34,847 bases of DNA, taken from positions 1-34,847 of the forward strand of contig JBLHUT010000007.1 of the NCBI GenBank assembly GCA_047629975.1, written 5' to 3'. This stretch comes from JBLHUT01 sp047629975. GTDB lineage: Bacteria; Pseudomonadota; Alphaproteobacteria; Rhodobacterales; Rhodobacteraceae. Position numbers and translations under genes: made by a program. The notes below the pieces were generated by a model. The model ran no database searches, was not told where the DNA came from, and worked only from the letters and a program-made list of their open reading frames with translations. Positions 23,152 to 30,447 of this stretch are shown here, piece after piece; within the stretch, counting starts at the first letter, position 1, and each line of letters starts with the position of its first letter.

Positions 23152-24123
23152 ATGAGCAGCGTCAATCTGGTGGAATTGTGGCGGGGACCGTTCCTTGAAT
23201 CGCGTCACACGGGGCACATGGTCGTGTGTGGCGAGGACGGCAGCGTCGAGCAAGCGTGGGGGGATCCGGCGCGGATTACGCTGGCGCGTTCAAGCATAAA
23301 AATCCTTCAGGCGTTGCCTTTGATGCGGTCTGGCGCGGCGGCGAACTTGTCCTCAGAGCAGTTGGCGTTGTGCTGTGCATCGCATGACGGGGCGGCCATT
23401 CATACCGAACGGGTGGCACGTTGGTTGGCTGATCTGGGACTTGGCGAGGCCGACCTGCGCTGTGGCCCGCAAGAGCCCGATAACCGCCCTGCGCGGGACG
23501 GGTTGATTCTGGCAGGTGAACAGCCGTGTCAAATTCACAACAATTGTTCGGGCAAGCACGCGGGATTCGTGACGCTGAACCGTCATCTGGGCGCGGGGCC
23601 GGAATATGTGGAGGTAGATCACCCGCTACAGCGCATGATCCGCGAGGCGTTCGAGGACTCCGTTGGCGAAGACAGCCCCGGGTACGGCATCGACGGGTGC
23701 TCGGCCCCGAACTTTGCGTCGTCGCTGGCGGGGATCGGACGGGCAATGGCCAAATGTGCGGTTGCCGCGGCCGACAGCGCCGAAGGACAGCTGCGCGATG
23801 CGATGATGGCGCATCCGGCGCTTGTGGCGGGGGAGGGTCGGGCCTGCACAGGGTTGATGCGGGCGATGGCGGGCAAAGGCGCGGTGAAAACCGGCGCTGA
23901 GGGTATGTTTATCGCAATCCTGCCGGGGTTGAAAAAATCAGTCGTGCTCAAGATCGAAGACGGTACAACCCGTGCCGCAGAGGCCGCGATGGCCGCCGTT
24001 CTGGTGCATCTGGGCGTTCTGGAGGCTGGTGACCCTGCGGTTCTGGCGCGGGTTGGCGGGCCGATCCTGAACCGGCGTGGCGTTGATACAGGTACCACGC
24101 GAATGGCACCGGGCGTGTTCTAG
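23152..24123 (+). CDS. L-asparaginase, rhizobial AnsA type (class 3)
   Basis: Predicted L-asparaginase of the thermolabile rhizobial family, unrelated in fold to the E. coli AnsA/AnsB enzymes; 323 aa. Family landmarks are visible: RSSIKILQALP (residues ~46-56, with the Ser-Ser-x-Lys pair of the beta-lactamase-like fold), CCASHDGAAIHTERVARWL, QIHNNCSGKHAGFVTL with the conserved Cys and Lys, and GYGIDGCSAPNFASSL. It yields aspartate and ammonia and is expected to be cytoplasmic, with no signal peptide. AGGAG is 9 bases upstream of the ATG. Its stop overlaps the convergent serB stop by 4 bp. Divergent from the IalB gene. Confidence 0.88.
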   Translation: MSSVNLVELWRGPFLESRHTGHMVVCGEDGSVEQAWGDPARITLARSSIKILQALPLMRSGAAANLSSEQLALCCASHDGAAIHTERVARWLADLGLGEADLRCGPQEPDNRPARDGLILAGEQPCQIHNNCSGKHAGFVTLNRHLGAGPEYVEVDHPLQRMIREAFEDSVGEDSPGYGIDGCSAPNFASSLAGIGRAMAKCAVAAADSAEGQLRDAMMAHPALVAGEGRACTGLMRAMAGKGAVKTGAEGMFIAILPGLKKSVVLKIEDGTTRAAEAAMAAVLVHLGVLEAGDPAVLARVGGPILNRRGVDTGTTRMAPGVF

Positions 24124-25004
24124 GGTGTGACAAAATCGGTGCGTGCGATCCCCTGAAGGTACAGCAGGGCGGTCAGATCCGAGTGATTGACTGCCACGGA
24201 GCAGCTTTGCTGGACCGACGGCTTGGCATGAAGCGCCACGCCAAGGCCCGAGGCAAGCAACATCGGCACATCATTCGCCCCGTCGCCCACAGCCACGACA
24301 TCGGCCGGTGTCAGGCCCTTGGCGGCGGTAATGTCGTGCAGGGCCGTTCGTTTGGCATCTGCGCCAAGGATCGGCAGGGCAACACGACCTGTCAAAGCGC
24401 CGTTGTCGTGCAGCAAAGTGTTGGCGTGATGCGCATCAAAGCCCAGATGCCGTGCCACAACCCCAGTAAAGGCCGTGAAGCCGCCCGAGACCAGCACCGC
24501 GTGGGCGCCACGGGATTTCATCGTGGCCAACAGCGTTTCCGACCCCGCGGCATAGGTGATGCGGGTTTTGAGCACATGCTCGATGACGCGCGTATCCAGA
24601 CCCGCGAGCAGGCCGACGCGCTCTGTCAAAGCGGCCTCGAAGTCCAGCTCGCCGTTCATGGCGCGCGCGGTGATTGCCGCGACTTTCGGGCCGATGCCAG
24701 CTTCGGCGGCAAGTTCGTCGATGCATTCCTGATCAATCATGGTGCTGTCCATATCGGCCAGCAGCATCTTTTTGGGCCCTGCTTGCGCAAGCGGCAGAAT
24801 CACAAGATCCACGCCCTCATTCTGCAATCTCCGGCTGACCTCTGACTGGTTTGAGGGGATCATGGGAATGTGGAACGACACCGCCTCACCAGGCGAAAGC
24901 CACGTCGGTGTGTGCGGGCCGCCCCATGTGGCGGAAAGCGACGCCACGCTATCGGTCGTTAGGTGGGGGCGCGCGGGATTGGTCAGCAGGGTCACAACGT
25001 ACAT
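24120..25004 (-). CDS. serB: phosphoserine phosphatase
   Basis: Final step of serine synthesis, hydrolysis of O-phospho-L-serine; HAD superfamily, 294 aa. An N-terminal ACT-like region of about 75 residues precedes the catalytic domain. Motif I is LLADMDSTMIDQE, with nucleophile Asp84 and Asp86. Motif II is the Ser in VLVSGGFTAF, and motifs III and IV are a Lys near DAKR and VAVGDGANDVPML. All are intact. It is convergent with the asparaginase gene (4-bp overlap). The other two serine genes, serC and serA, are on the opposite strand 1.5 kb away, separated by an exported-protein gene. Confidence 0.95.
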   Translation of the reverse strand: MYVVTLLTNPARPHLTTDSVASLSATWGGPHTPTWLSPGEAVSFHIPMIPSNQSEVSRRLQNEGVDLVILPLAQAGPKKMLLADMDSTMIDQECIDELAAEAGIGPKVAAITARAMNGELDFEAALTERVGLLAGLDTRVIEHVLKTRITYAAGSETLLATMKSRGAHAVLVSGGFTAFTGVVARHLGFDAHHANTLLHDNGALTGRVALPILGADAKRTALHDITAAKGLTPADVVAVGDGANDVPMLLASGLGVALHAKPSVQQSCSVAVNHSDLTALLYLQGIARTDFVTP

Positions 25005-25403
25005 GCAGTCAGGTTCCGGTCAGAGAGGCAGGTTGCGGCGGAAAGTAGCGTAGTTTGGCGCTCCCTACCAGTCGTGTCCCCGTTGTGAACTAGCGCGGTC
25101 GGGGCCATGACATTTCCGACATCGACATCCGCAGCACAGATTTACGGATTTGAAAGCCGGAGTATTTCCGGTTTCTGTGGTCGATCGGGAGATCGAGGAA
25201 ACGAAAAAGCCACAGACATCGGACAAGCAATATCGAAAAAGAGGCCACCATTCGCCAGAATCAGAAATCGCGTACAAATAAAGTTCAAGGCGCTCAGATA
25301 TTAGCACGGCAGGACAAAATTCTTGACCGATGCGCTGAGTGGCGGCACGATTTTAATTAACTAAGGCCAGTGAGCGCGAATTGTTTTATTTGTAAAATGT
25401 CAG
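25005..25403. other. gene-poor, lower-GC intergenic stretch
   Basis: About 400 bp between divergent serB and the sorted-protein gene. It holds overlapping short open frames on both strands (65 aa plus at 25107-25304, 80 aa minus at 25065-25307) with no recognisable motif, no convincing ribosome-binding site and biased, low-complexity translations. The 3' half is visibly AT-richer (TTTTAATTAACTAA near 25350). No clear promoter was recognised, although it must carry one for serB or the next gene. Confidence 0.5.
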
Positions 25404-26225
25404 ATGATAAGAGAAATCTCTAATTGGAGTTACCTCAGGCACCGGAGCGTAGGATTTGGCCTGCTTTTCAGCGCCTTTGCCTTTTCTGCGACGCTGTCGC
25501 AGGGGGCAACGACGATAACCGAGCCAATGGTTGGCGACGTTCGCGTCACCTTTTCCGCGTCGAATTGGGTTTACTCAGATTGGATTTTGGGCGAGGAAAA
25601 TTTCGACCCGGACCCAACCTTTTTCACGCAAGACTACAGCATATCTTTCACGTTGGGCGTGCGCGTCCGTCAATCCACGCTCAGCAGTGGGTCGACCGCT
25701 CAGTACTTGTATGGCAATTACGACGTGCGAGACGCGACAGTCGCCACGGGCATCGCCAATGGCACGGGAGAACTCCCAAACTTTAGTCTCAATACCGCGG
25801 GGGGCTTTGAACTGAATATCATCGACGACTTCAATTCTGACGGATCCCAATCCGGTACCTTTTTTCGCAGCGACTCAGCATACTGGGGGCAGGTCCTGGG
25901 CGAAGATTTTAAAGTCCTTTCAGGCGTAACAACCTTGTTCGATGTGCCCGACGACCGCTCCGAAGGCTTCCTTGCTACGCTTCTTGATGGGCGCACGGTG
26001 ACAGTGCCGAGTAGGGGCGCACTTCAAGCCGCAAGCGGTAGGCCGCCTGTATACAGTTTCTCTGATGGTAGCTACGAATTCAGCCTCTTGGGCAACTTGT
26101 CGCCTGAATACACAACGGCCGCCGTCCCGCTTCCAGGCACAGCTGGAATGCTCTTGGCGGGCCTGGTCTCGGTATTTGGTTTTGGGCGGCTTCGTCGCGC
26201 GCACCTCCCGCCTTGCCAGAAATGA
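25404..26225 (+). CDS. exported protein with VPLPA-CTERM-like sorting tail, function unknown
   Basis: Predicted exported surface protein, 273 aa. The N-terminal signal peptide has a basic stretch (RHRS), a hydrophobic core GFGLLFSAFAFSA and probable cleavage after QGA near residue 35. The mature region is rich in Thr, Ser, Asp and aromatic residues, with no domain I recognise. From residue 241 comes VPLPGTAG, a hydrophobic MLLAGLVSVFGFG and an RLRR cluster. This matches the tripartite VPLPA/PEP-CTERM exosortase signal, with Gly for the usual Ala and eight extra residues after the arginines. The ATG at 25404 lacks a good ribosome-binding site. A strong terminator follows. No exosortase gene is in the window. 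Neighbouring serB and serC are higher in GC. Confidence 0.78.
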   Translation: MIREISNWSYLRHRSVGFGLLFSAFAFSATLSQGATTITEPMVGDVRVTFSASNWVYSDWILGEENFDPDPTFFTQDYSISFTLGVRVRQSTLSSGSTAQYLYGNYDVRDATVATGIANGTGELPNFSLNTAGGFELNIIDDFNSDGSQSGTFFRSDSAYWGQVLGEDFKVLSGVTTLFDVPDDRSEGFLATLLDGRTVTVPSRGALQAASGRPPVYSFSDGSYEFSLLGNLSPEYTTAAVPLPGTAGMLLAGLVSVFGFGRLRRAHLPPCQK

Positions 26226-26268
26226 ACTGTATGAGTGTATTGAGGCAGAAGAGAACTTTTCGAATTGG

Positions 26269-26305
26269 CCGTTGAGGTGAGTACCAGCTCTCTCAACGGT
26301 TTTTT
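26269..26305 (+). terminator. intrinsic terminator of the CTERM protein gene
   Basis: CCGTTGAG (26269-26276) pairs perfectly with CTCAACGG (26292-26299), with additional inner GAG/CTC pairing, then six T. It is 44 bp after the stop codon and insulates serC from upstream transcription. Confidence 0.85.
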
Positions 26306-26563
26306 GTCTGGTGTCTCTATCTCGTAGTTTCCGACTGTTTGTGCAGCTTGCTTTCCGGTTCAATTTCTGTGGAACAACGCATGATTTTTTGGGTCAGACT
26401 TGTGCCAACAGGAAACATGCGTCCCTGCATCGTTCCGCAAAAGGGGTACATTTACCCGCAGGGCAAGTGCCTTTGCCTATTGCTGTTTTTACTGGGGATC
26501 TGTATCTCCGGAGGTGGGACACCCTTCCCCAACGAAGGGCGCTTATCTGGAAGGATAGCAGCA
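26306..26563 (+). ncRNA. structured serC leader, serC-motif-like
   Basis: A 258-bp gap with several potential hairpins ahead of serC. They are GGGTA/TACCC (26444-26457), GGCAA/TTGCC (26462-26477) followed by a T5 run at 26486-26490, GGGGAT/ATCTCC (26494-26509) and CCCTTC/GAAGGG with a 6-base loop (26522-26539). The last, GC-T-TATC with GATAGC (26541-26559), encloses the GGAAGGA ribosome-binding site. Two hairpins immediately before the serC start resemble the alphaproteobacterial serC RNA motif described from comparative genomics, an element upstream of serC-serA operons. The frame of serC is open back to 26339, but the translation is not SerC-like, so a leader is the better reading. Mechanism is inferred. 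Confidence 0.55.
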
Positions 26564-27712
26564 ATGGCTATTAACGAACCGGCAACGCGGCCGGCAAACC
26601 CGCGTTTTTCTTCTGGCCCTTGTGCCAAACCCCCGACCTTTTCGCTGGATGCCTTGTCGGATGCGCCTTTGGGCCGAAGCCACCGGGCGAGCATTGGCAA
26701 GACCAAGCTGAAAGCCGCGATCGAAACCACCCGCGAGATACTAGGCATCCCCGCAGATTACCGGATCGGGATCGTTCCGGCGTCTGACACGGGTGCCTAT
26801 GAGATGGCGATGTGGACGATGCTGGGCCAGCGACCGGTCGAGATGGTCGCGTGGGAAAGCTTTGGGGCCGGATGGGTCACCGATGCGGTCAAGCAGCTGA
26901 AGCTTGACGCGCGGGTCCATGAGGCGGCGTACGGCGAGATCGTCGATTTTGACACTCTGGATTTTGATCGTGACGTTTGTTTCACGTGGAACGGTACGAC
27001 CAGCGGCGTGCGGTTGCCGAATGGTGACGCGATACCGGCGGACCGCGACGGGCTGACGTTGTGCGATGCGACCAGTGCCGCGTTTGCGATGGACCTGCCT
27101 TGGGACAAGCTGGATGTGGTAACTTATAGCTGGCAAAAGGTTCTGGGCGGCGAGGCGGCGCACGGGATGCTGATCCTGAGCCCGCGCGCTGTTGCGCGGC
27201 TTGAAAGTTATACGCCCGCGTGGCCCCTGCCCAAGATTTTCCGCCTGACCAAGGGCGGCAAGCTGATCGAAGAGATATTTACCGGAGCCACGATCAACAC
27301 GCCGTCGATGCTGTGTGTCGAGGATTATCTTTTTGCACTGGACTGGGCGCAGTCGGTGGGGGGACTCAAGGGTCTGATTGCGCGGGCCGATGCCAATGCC
27401 GCCGCGATCGCACGCTTTGTGCAGGACACCCCGTGGATCGATTTTCTGGCGGTGGACCCGGCGACGCGGTCCAACACCAGCGTGTGTCTGAAGTTCACGG
27501 ATACGCGGATCATCGAGGGTGCGTCTTTTGCAAAGGCAGTGGCCAAGCGGCTTGAGGCGTCCGGTGTCGCGCTGGATATCGGGGCGTACCGCGATGCGCC
27601 TGCGGGTTTGCGGATCTGGTGCGGGGCCACGGTGGAGACATCGGACGTGGCGACCCTGATGCCCTGGATTACTTGGGCCTTTGAGGCCGAGATCGCAGCA
27701 CAGCCTGCCTGA
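26564..27712 (+). CDS. serC: phosphoserine aminotransferase, Methanosarcina-type
   Basis: PLP-dependent conversion of 3-phosphohydroxypyruvate and glutamate to phosphoserine; 382 aa. This is the TIGR01365-like form common in alphaproteobacteria. RFSSGPCAKPP is at residues 14-24, then GIVPASDTGAYEMAMW, WESFGAGW and CFTWNGTTSGVRLPNG. The PLP lysine is Lys192 in YSWQKVLGGEAAHGM. Start: ATG at 26564 with AAGGA 8 bases upstream; this site is inside a predicted hairpin. The coding sequence contains a parS-like palindrome at 26978-26993. It is followed by serA after 87 bp on the same strand, probably one transcript. Confidence 0.95.
   Translation: MAINEPATRPANPRFSSGPCAKPPTFSLDALSDAPLGRSHRASIGKTKLKAAIETTREILGIPADYRIGIVPASDTGAYEMAMWTMLGQRPVEMVAWESFGAGWVTDAVKQLKLDARVHEAAYGEIVDFDTLDFDRDVCFTWNGTTSGVRLPNGDAIPADRDGLTLCDATSAAFAMDLPWDKLDVVTYSWQKVLGGEAAHGMLILSPRAVARLESYTPAWPLPKIFRLTKGGKLIEEIFTGATINTPSMLCVEDYLFALDWAQSVGGLKGLIARADANAAAIARFVQDTPWIDFLAVDPATRSNTSVCLKFTDTRIIEGASFAKAVAKRLEASGVALDIGAYRDAPAGLRIWCGATVETSDVATLMPWITWAFEAEIAAQPA
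26978..26993. promoter_or_regulatory. parS-like site, inside serC
   Basis: TGTTTCACGTGGAACG, two mismatches from the perfect palindrome used three times near parAB. Its reverse complement, CGTTCCACGTGAAACA, is one base from the widely conserved bacterial parS form TGTTCCACGTGAAACA. It encodes part of the conserved Cys-Phe-Thr-Trp-Asn-Gly stretch, so chance cannot be excluded. Confidence 0.5.
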
Positions 27713-27720
27713 TACAACAG

Positions 27721-27742
27721 ACAAGGGTGCGCGCGCCCTTGT
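27721..27742 (+). other. serC-serA intercistronic hairpin
   Basis: ACAAGGG pairs with CCCTTGT (7 bp) around a GC-rich 8-base loop, 8 bp after the serC stop, followed by a pyrimidine-rich CCTTTC rather than a clean U-tract. It may stabilise or partly terminate the serC message. Confidence 0.4.
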
Positions 27743-27799
27743 CCTTTCAAATCCGAATTTCCGGTGCACAGCCGCACCGCCCCAATTCAAGGAGCGCCA

Positions 27800-29398
27800 A
27801 TGATGGCCCCCAGAGTACTTGTGTCCGACAGCCTGTCGGAAACCGCCGTCCAGATCTTTCGCGATCGAGGCATCGACGTTGATTTCGAGCCGAAACTTGG
27901 CAAGGACAAAGACCGTTTGCTAGAGGTAATCGGCCAGTACGACGGCCTTGCGATCCGGTCGGCAACAAAGGCCACAGCCAAGTTGCTTGACGCGGCGACC
28001 AACCTTAAGGTTATCGGCCGCGCCGGCATCGGTGTCGATAACGTGGATCTTGCGGCGGCGTCAAAAAAGGGCGTGATCGTGATGAACACGCCGTTCGGTA
28101 ATTCGATCACCACGGCAGAACATGCGATCAGCCTGATGATGGCCGTGGCACGCCAAATTCCCGAGGCCAATGCCTCGACCCACGCGGGCAAGTGGGAAAA
28201 GAGCCGGTTTATGGGCGTCGAGGTCACCAACAAGACGCTGGGCGTGATCGGCGCGGGTAACATCGGTGGCATCGTTTGCGACCGCGCGCTGGGCCTGAAG
28301 ATGAAGGTTATCGCGTTTGATCCGTTCCTGAGCGAGGAGCGCGCCGACAAGATCGGGGTGCGCAAGGTCGAGCTGGACGAGTTGTTGGCCAAGTCGGATT
28401 TCATCACGCTGCACGTGCCGTTGATCGAAAAGACACGCAATATTCTGAGCCGCGAGGCGATTGCAAAGATGAAGCCGAGTGTGCGGATCATCAATTGTGC
28501 CCGCGGCGGTCTGGTGGACGAAGCAGCACTTGCCGAGGCGCTCAAAGAGGGGCGCGTGGCAGGGGCGGCGTTTGACGTGTTTGCTCAGGAGCCCGCAACC
28601 GAAAGCCCGCTGTTCAACCTGCCCAACGTGGTCGTGACACCGCATCTGGGTGCGGCCACAACCGAGGCTCAGGAAAATGTCGCGATTCAGGTCGCCGAGC
28701 AGATGTCGGATTACCTGTTGAGCGGTGCGGTGAGCAACGCGCTGAACATGCCTTCGGTAACGGCCGAGGAAGCCAAGGTCATGGGGCCGTGGTTGAAACT
28801 GGCCGAGCATCTGGGAGCCTTTGTCGGGCAATTGACGGACGAGCCGATCAAGGCGGTCAACATCCTGTATGACGGGACAGTCTCCCAGATGAACCTTGAT
28901 GCGCTGAATTGTGCGGCGATTGCGGGGTTGATGAAGGCAAGTAATCCGGATGTGAACATGGTTTCCGCGCCGGTTCTGGCCAAGGATCGCGGGATCAAGA
29001 TCAGCCGGACAACGCAGGCAAAGACCGGCGTGTTCGATGCGTATATCAAGGTCACGGTGGTCACCGGCAAACGCGAGCGGTCGATTGCGGGCACGGTGTT
29101 TTCGGATGGCAAGCCACGGTTTATCCAGATCAAGGGCATCAATATCGATGCCGAGGTCGGGGCGCATATGCTTTACACCACCAATATCGACGTGCCGGGG
29201 ATCATCGGTGTCTTGGGTCAGACCCTTGGCGAGAACGGTGTGAACATCGCCAACTTTACGCTGGGGCGTGCAGATCGGGGCAGTGACGCGATTGCGCTTT
29301 TGTACGTGGACGATGCGATCCCTGAGGCGGTCGTTGCCAAGTTGGTTGCGACGGGCATGTTCCAGTCGGTCAAGCCGCTGGCATTTGCGGTGTCATAG
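27800..29398 (+). CDS. serA: D-3-phosphoglycerate dehydrogenase
   Basis: First step of the phosphorylated serine pathway, oxidising 3-phosphoglycerate with NAD+; 532 aa, the long form with an intervening domain and a C-terminal ACT domain. NAD-binding motif GVIGAGNIGGIVCDRA, substrate/catalytic blocks GRAGIGVDNVD, INCARGGLVDEAAL (Arg), DVFAQEPA (Glu) and VTPHLGAATTEAQ (His) are all present. The C-terminal IGVLGQTLGENGVNIANFTL is the ACT domain. Two adjacent ATGs (27800, 27803) follow AAGGAG; either is possible, and homologues commonly begin one codon before Ala-Pro. Likely co-transcribed with serC. Confidence 0.96.
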   Translation: MMAPRVLVSDSLSETAVQIFRDRGIDVDFEPKLGKDKDRLLEVIGQYDGLAIRSATKATAKLLDAATNLKVIGRAGIGVDNVDLAAASKKGVIVMNTPFGNSITTAEHAISLMMAVARQIPEANASTHAGKWEKSRFMGVEVTNKTLGVIGAGNIGGIVCDRALGLKMKVIAFDPFLSEERADKIGVRKVELDELLAKSDFITLHVPLIEKTRNILSREAIAKMKPSVRIINCARGGLVDEAALAEALKEGRVAGAAFDVFAQEPATESPLFNLPNVVVTPHLGAATTEAQENVAIQVAEQMSDYLLSGAVSNALNMPSVTAEEAKVMGPWLKLAEHLGAFVGQLTDEPIKAVNILYDGTVSQMNLDALNCAAIAGLMKASNPDVNMVSAPVLAKDRGIKISRTTQAKTGVFDAYIKVTVVTGKRERSIAGTVFSDGKPRFIQIKGINIDAEVGAHMLYTTNIDVPGIIGVLGQTLGENGVNIANFTLGRADRGSDAIALLYVDDAIPEAVVAKLVATGMFQSVKPLAFAVS

Positions 29399-29417
29399 CC
29401 GCTTTGGCGGGCTTTTT
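29397..29417 (+). terminator. intrinsic terminator of serC-serA
   Basis: AGCCGC, loop TTTG, GCGGGCT (one bulged G), then T5. It begins inside the serA stop codon. Confidence 0.65.
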
Positions 29418-29531
29418 CCAAGAAAACAAGCCTTTGACGGGCGCTTCCTGCGGATTTCGGGGTGGCGCCCGTTTTCGGTTTTGTGACAGGAATGGTTGCG
29501 GACATGGCAAAGCAGCCGGACAGGGAGCGTT

Positions 29532-30269
29532 ATGCGGGTTTATGCGATCGGAGATATTCACGGGCAACTGGAGTTGTTGCGCGCAGCGCACCGGCGCATC
29601 GCGCTTGACCGGGCGCTGTGGGGGGACATGGATGCGCCGGTGGTGCATCTGGGGGATTTTTGCGACCGTGGGCCGGACGTGTCCGGTGTTCTGGATCACC
29701 TGATTGCGGGTGCCGACGCGGGCGCGCCTTGGGTTTTCTTGCGGGGAAATCACGACCGTATGATGGCGTATTTCCTGTGTGATGCCGACAGGCGCGATCC
29801 GCTGCGGGATGATTTGTACTGGTTGCAAGCCACAATTGGTGGTCGCGCAACGCTTGCCTCTTACGGGGTGGATGCAAGCGAGGGCCGCGCCATCGCGGAT
29901 ATCCACGCCCAAGCGGTTGCAAATGTTCCCGCGCGGCACAGGCTGTTTCTGGAGGGGCTGCATCCGTCGTGGTCCGTGCCGGACGTGTTCTTTTGCCATG
30001 CAGGTGTGCGGCCGGGGGTCGCACTGGACCAGCAGACCGAGGATGATCTTGTGTGGATCCGCGAGCCGTTTTTGTCGGATCGTCGTGATCACGGCGCGCT
30101 GGTGGTGCACGGACACTCGCCGGTGGGACAACCAAGCCTGTATGCGAACCGTTTGAATATCGACACGGGGGCTGCTTATGGCGGGCCATTGACGGTGGCT
30201 GTCATCGAGGACGGGCATGTTTGGTGGCTGTCTGACGAGGGGCGCACGCAGCTATTTGTAGCGGGCTAG
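29532..30269 (+). CDS. PPP-family metallophosphoesterase (serine/threonine protein phosphatase-like)
   Basis: Dinuclear-metal phosphatase of the PPP/calcineurin-like family, 245 aa. The five signature blocks are ordered correctly: GDIHGQ (Asp8, His10), GDFCDRGPDV, GNHDRM, FCHAGVRPG, and VHGHSPVG. The substrate could be phosphoprotein or diadenosine tetraphosphate; the sequence does not decide. The frame is open from 29496, but the ATG at 29532 gives MRVYAIGDIHG, the typical family start, with GGGAG just upstream. It is separated from serA by that gene's terminator and followed by a 178-bp gap before the acyl-CoA synthetase gene, so it is probably transcribed on its own. Confidence 0.87.
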   Translation: MRVYAIGDIHGQLELLRAAHRRIALDRALWGDMDAPVVHLGDFCDRGPDVSGVLDHLIAGADAGAPWVFLRGNHDRMMAYFLCDADRRDPLRDDLYWLQATIGGRATLASYGVDASEGRAIADIHAQAVANVPARHRLFLEGLHPSWSVPDVFFCHAGVRPGVALDQQTEDDLVWIREPFLSDRRDHGALVVHGHSPVGQPSLYANRLNIDTGAAYGGPLTVAVIEDGHVWWLSDEGRTQLFVAG

Positions 30270-30357
30270 CGTCCTTGGATTGTTGAATTGCACCGCAGTC
30301 TGGCGGATGTTTGGCAGTGCGGGGTGCGGTAAGTTGTCGGAATTTCGGAAAAAATTG

Positions 30358-30388
30358 TTGACGGCCCATGGTCGGGGCATCCTATAGT
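30358..30388 (+). promoter_or_regulatory. putative promoter of the acyl-CoA synthetase/ABC transporter operon
   Basis: TTGACG (30358-30363) and TATAGT (30383-30388) are good hexamers but separated by 19 bases. Using CCTATA (30381-30386) restores 17. Start codon follows about 60 bp downstream. Confidence 0.4.
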
Positions 30389-30447
30389 CCATCAGACCCG
30401 AAAATCGGGCGGACGCGCAATGTCGCGTCATGGGGAGGAGATCGTTG

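Noticed and set aside
25065..25307. 80-aa minus-strand frame (and 65-aa plus-strand frame at 25107-25304) in the serB upstream gap
   Set aside because: No ribosome-binding site, no motif, mutually overlapping; considered a possible transposase remnant but no such signature could be named.
26339..26563. N-terminal extension of SerC by 75 residues
   Set aside because: The translation is not SerC-like and covers the hairpin-rich leader; the ATG at 26564 has a proper AAGGA.
26741..27790. 349-aa open frame on the minus strand opposite serC
   Set aside because: Antisense shadow of a GC-rich gene; Arg/His-rich low-information translation, no ribosome-binding site, while the plus strand encodes an intact SerC.
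28061..29167. 368-aa open frame on the minus strand opposite serA
   Set aside because: Same third-position GC effect; no recognisable motif, and SerA on the plus strand is complete.
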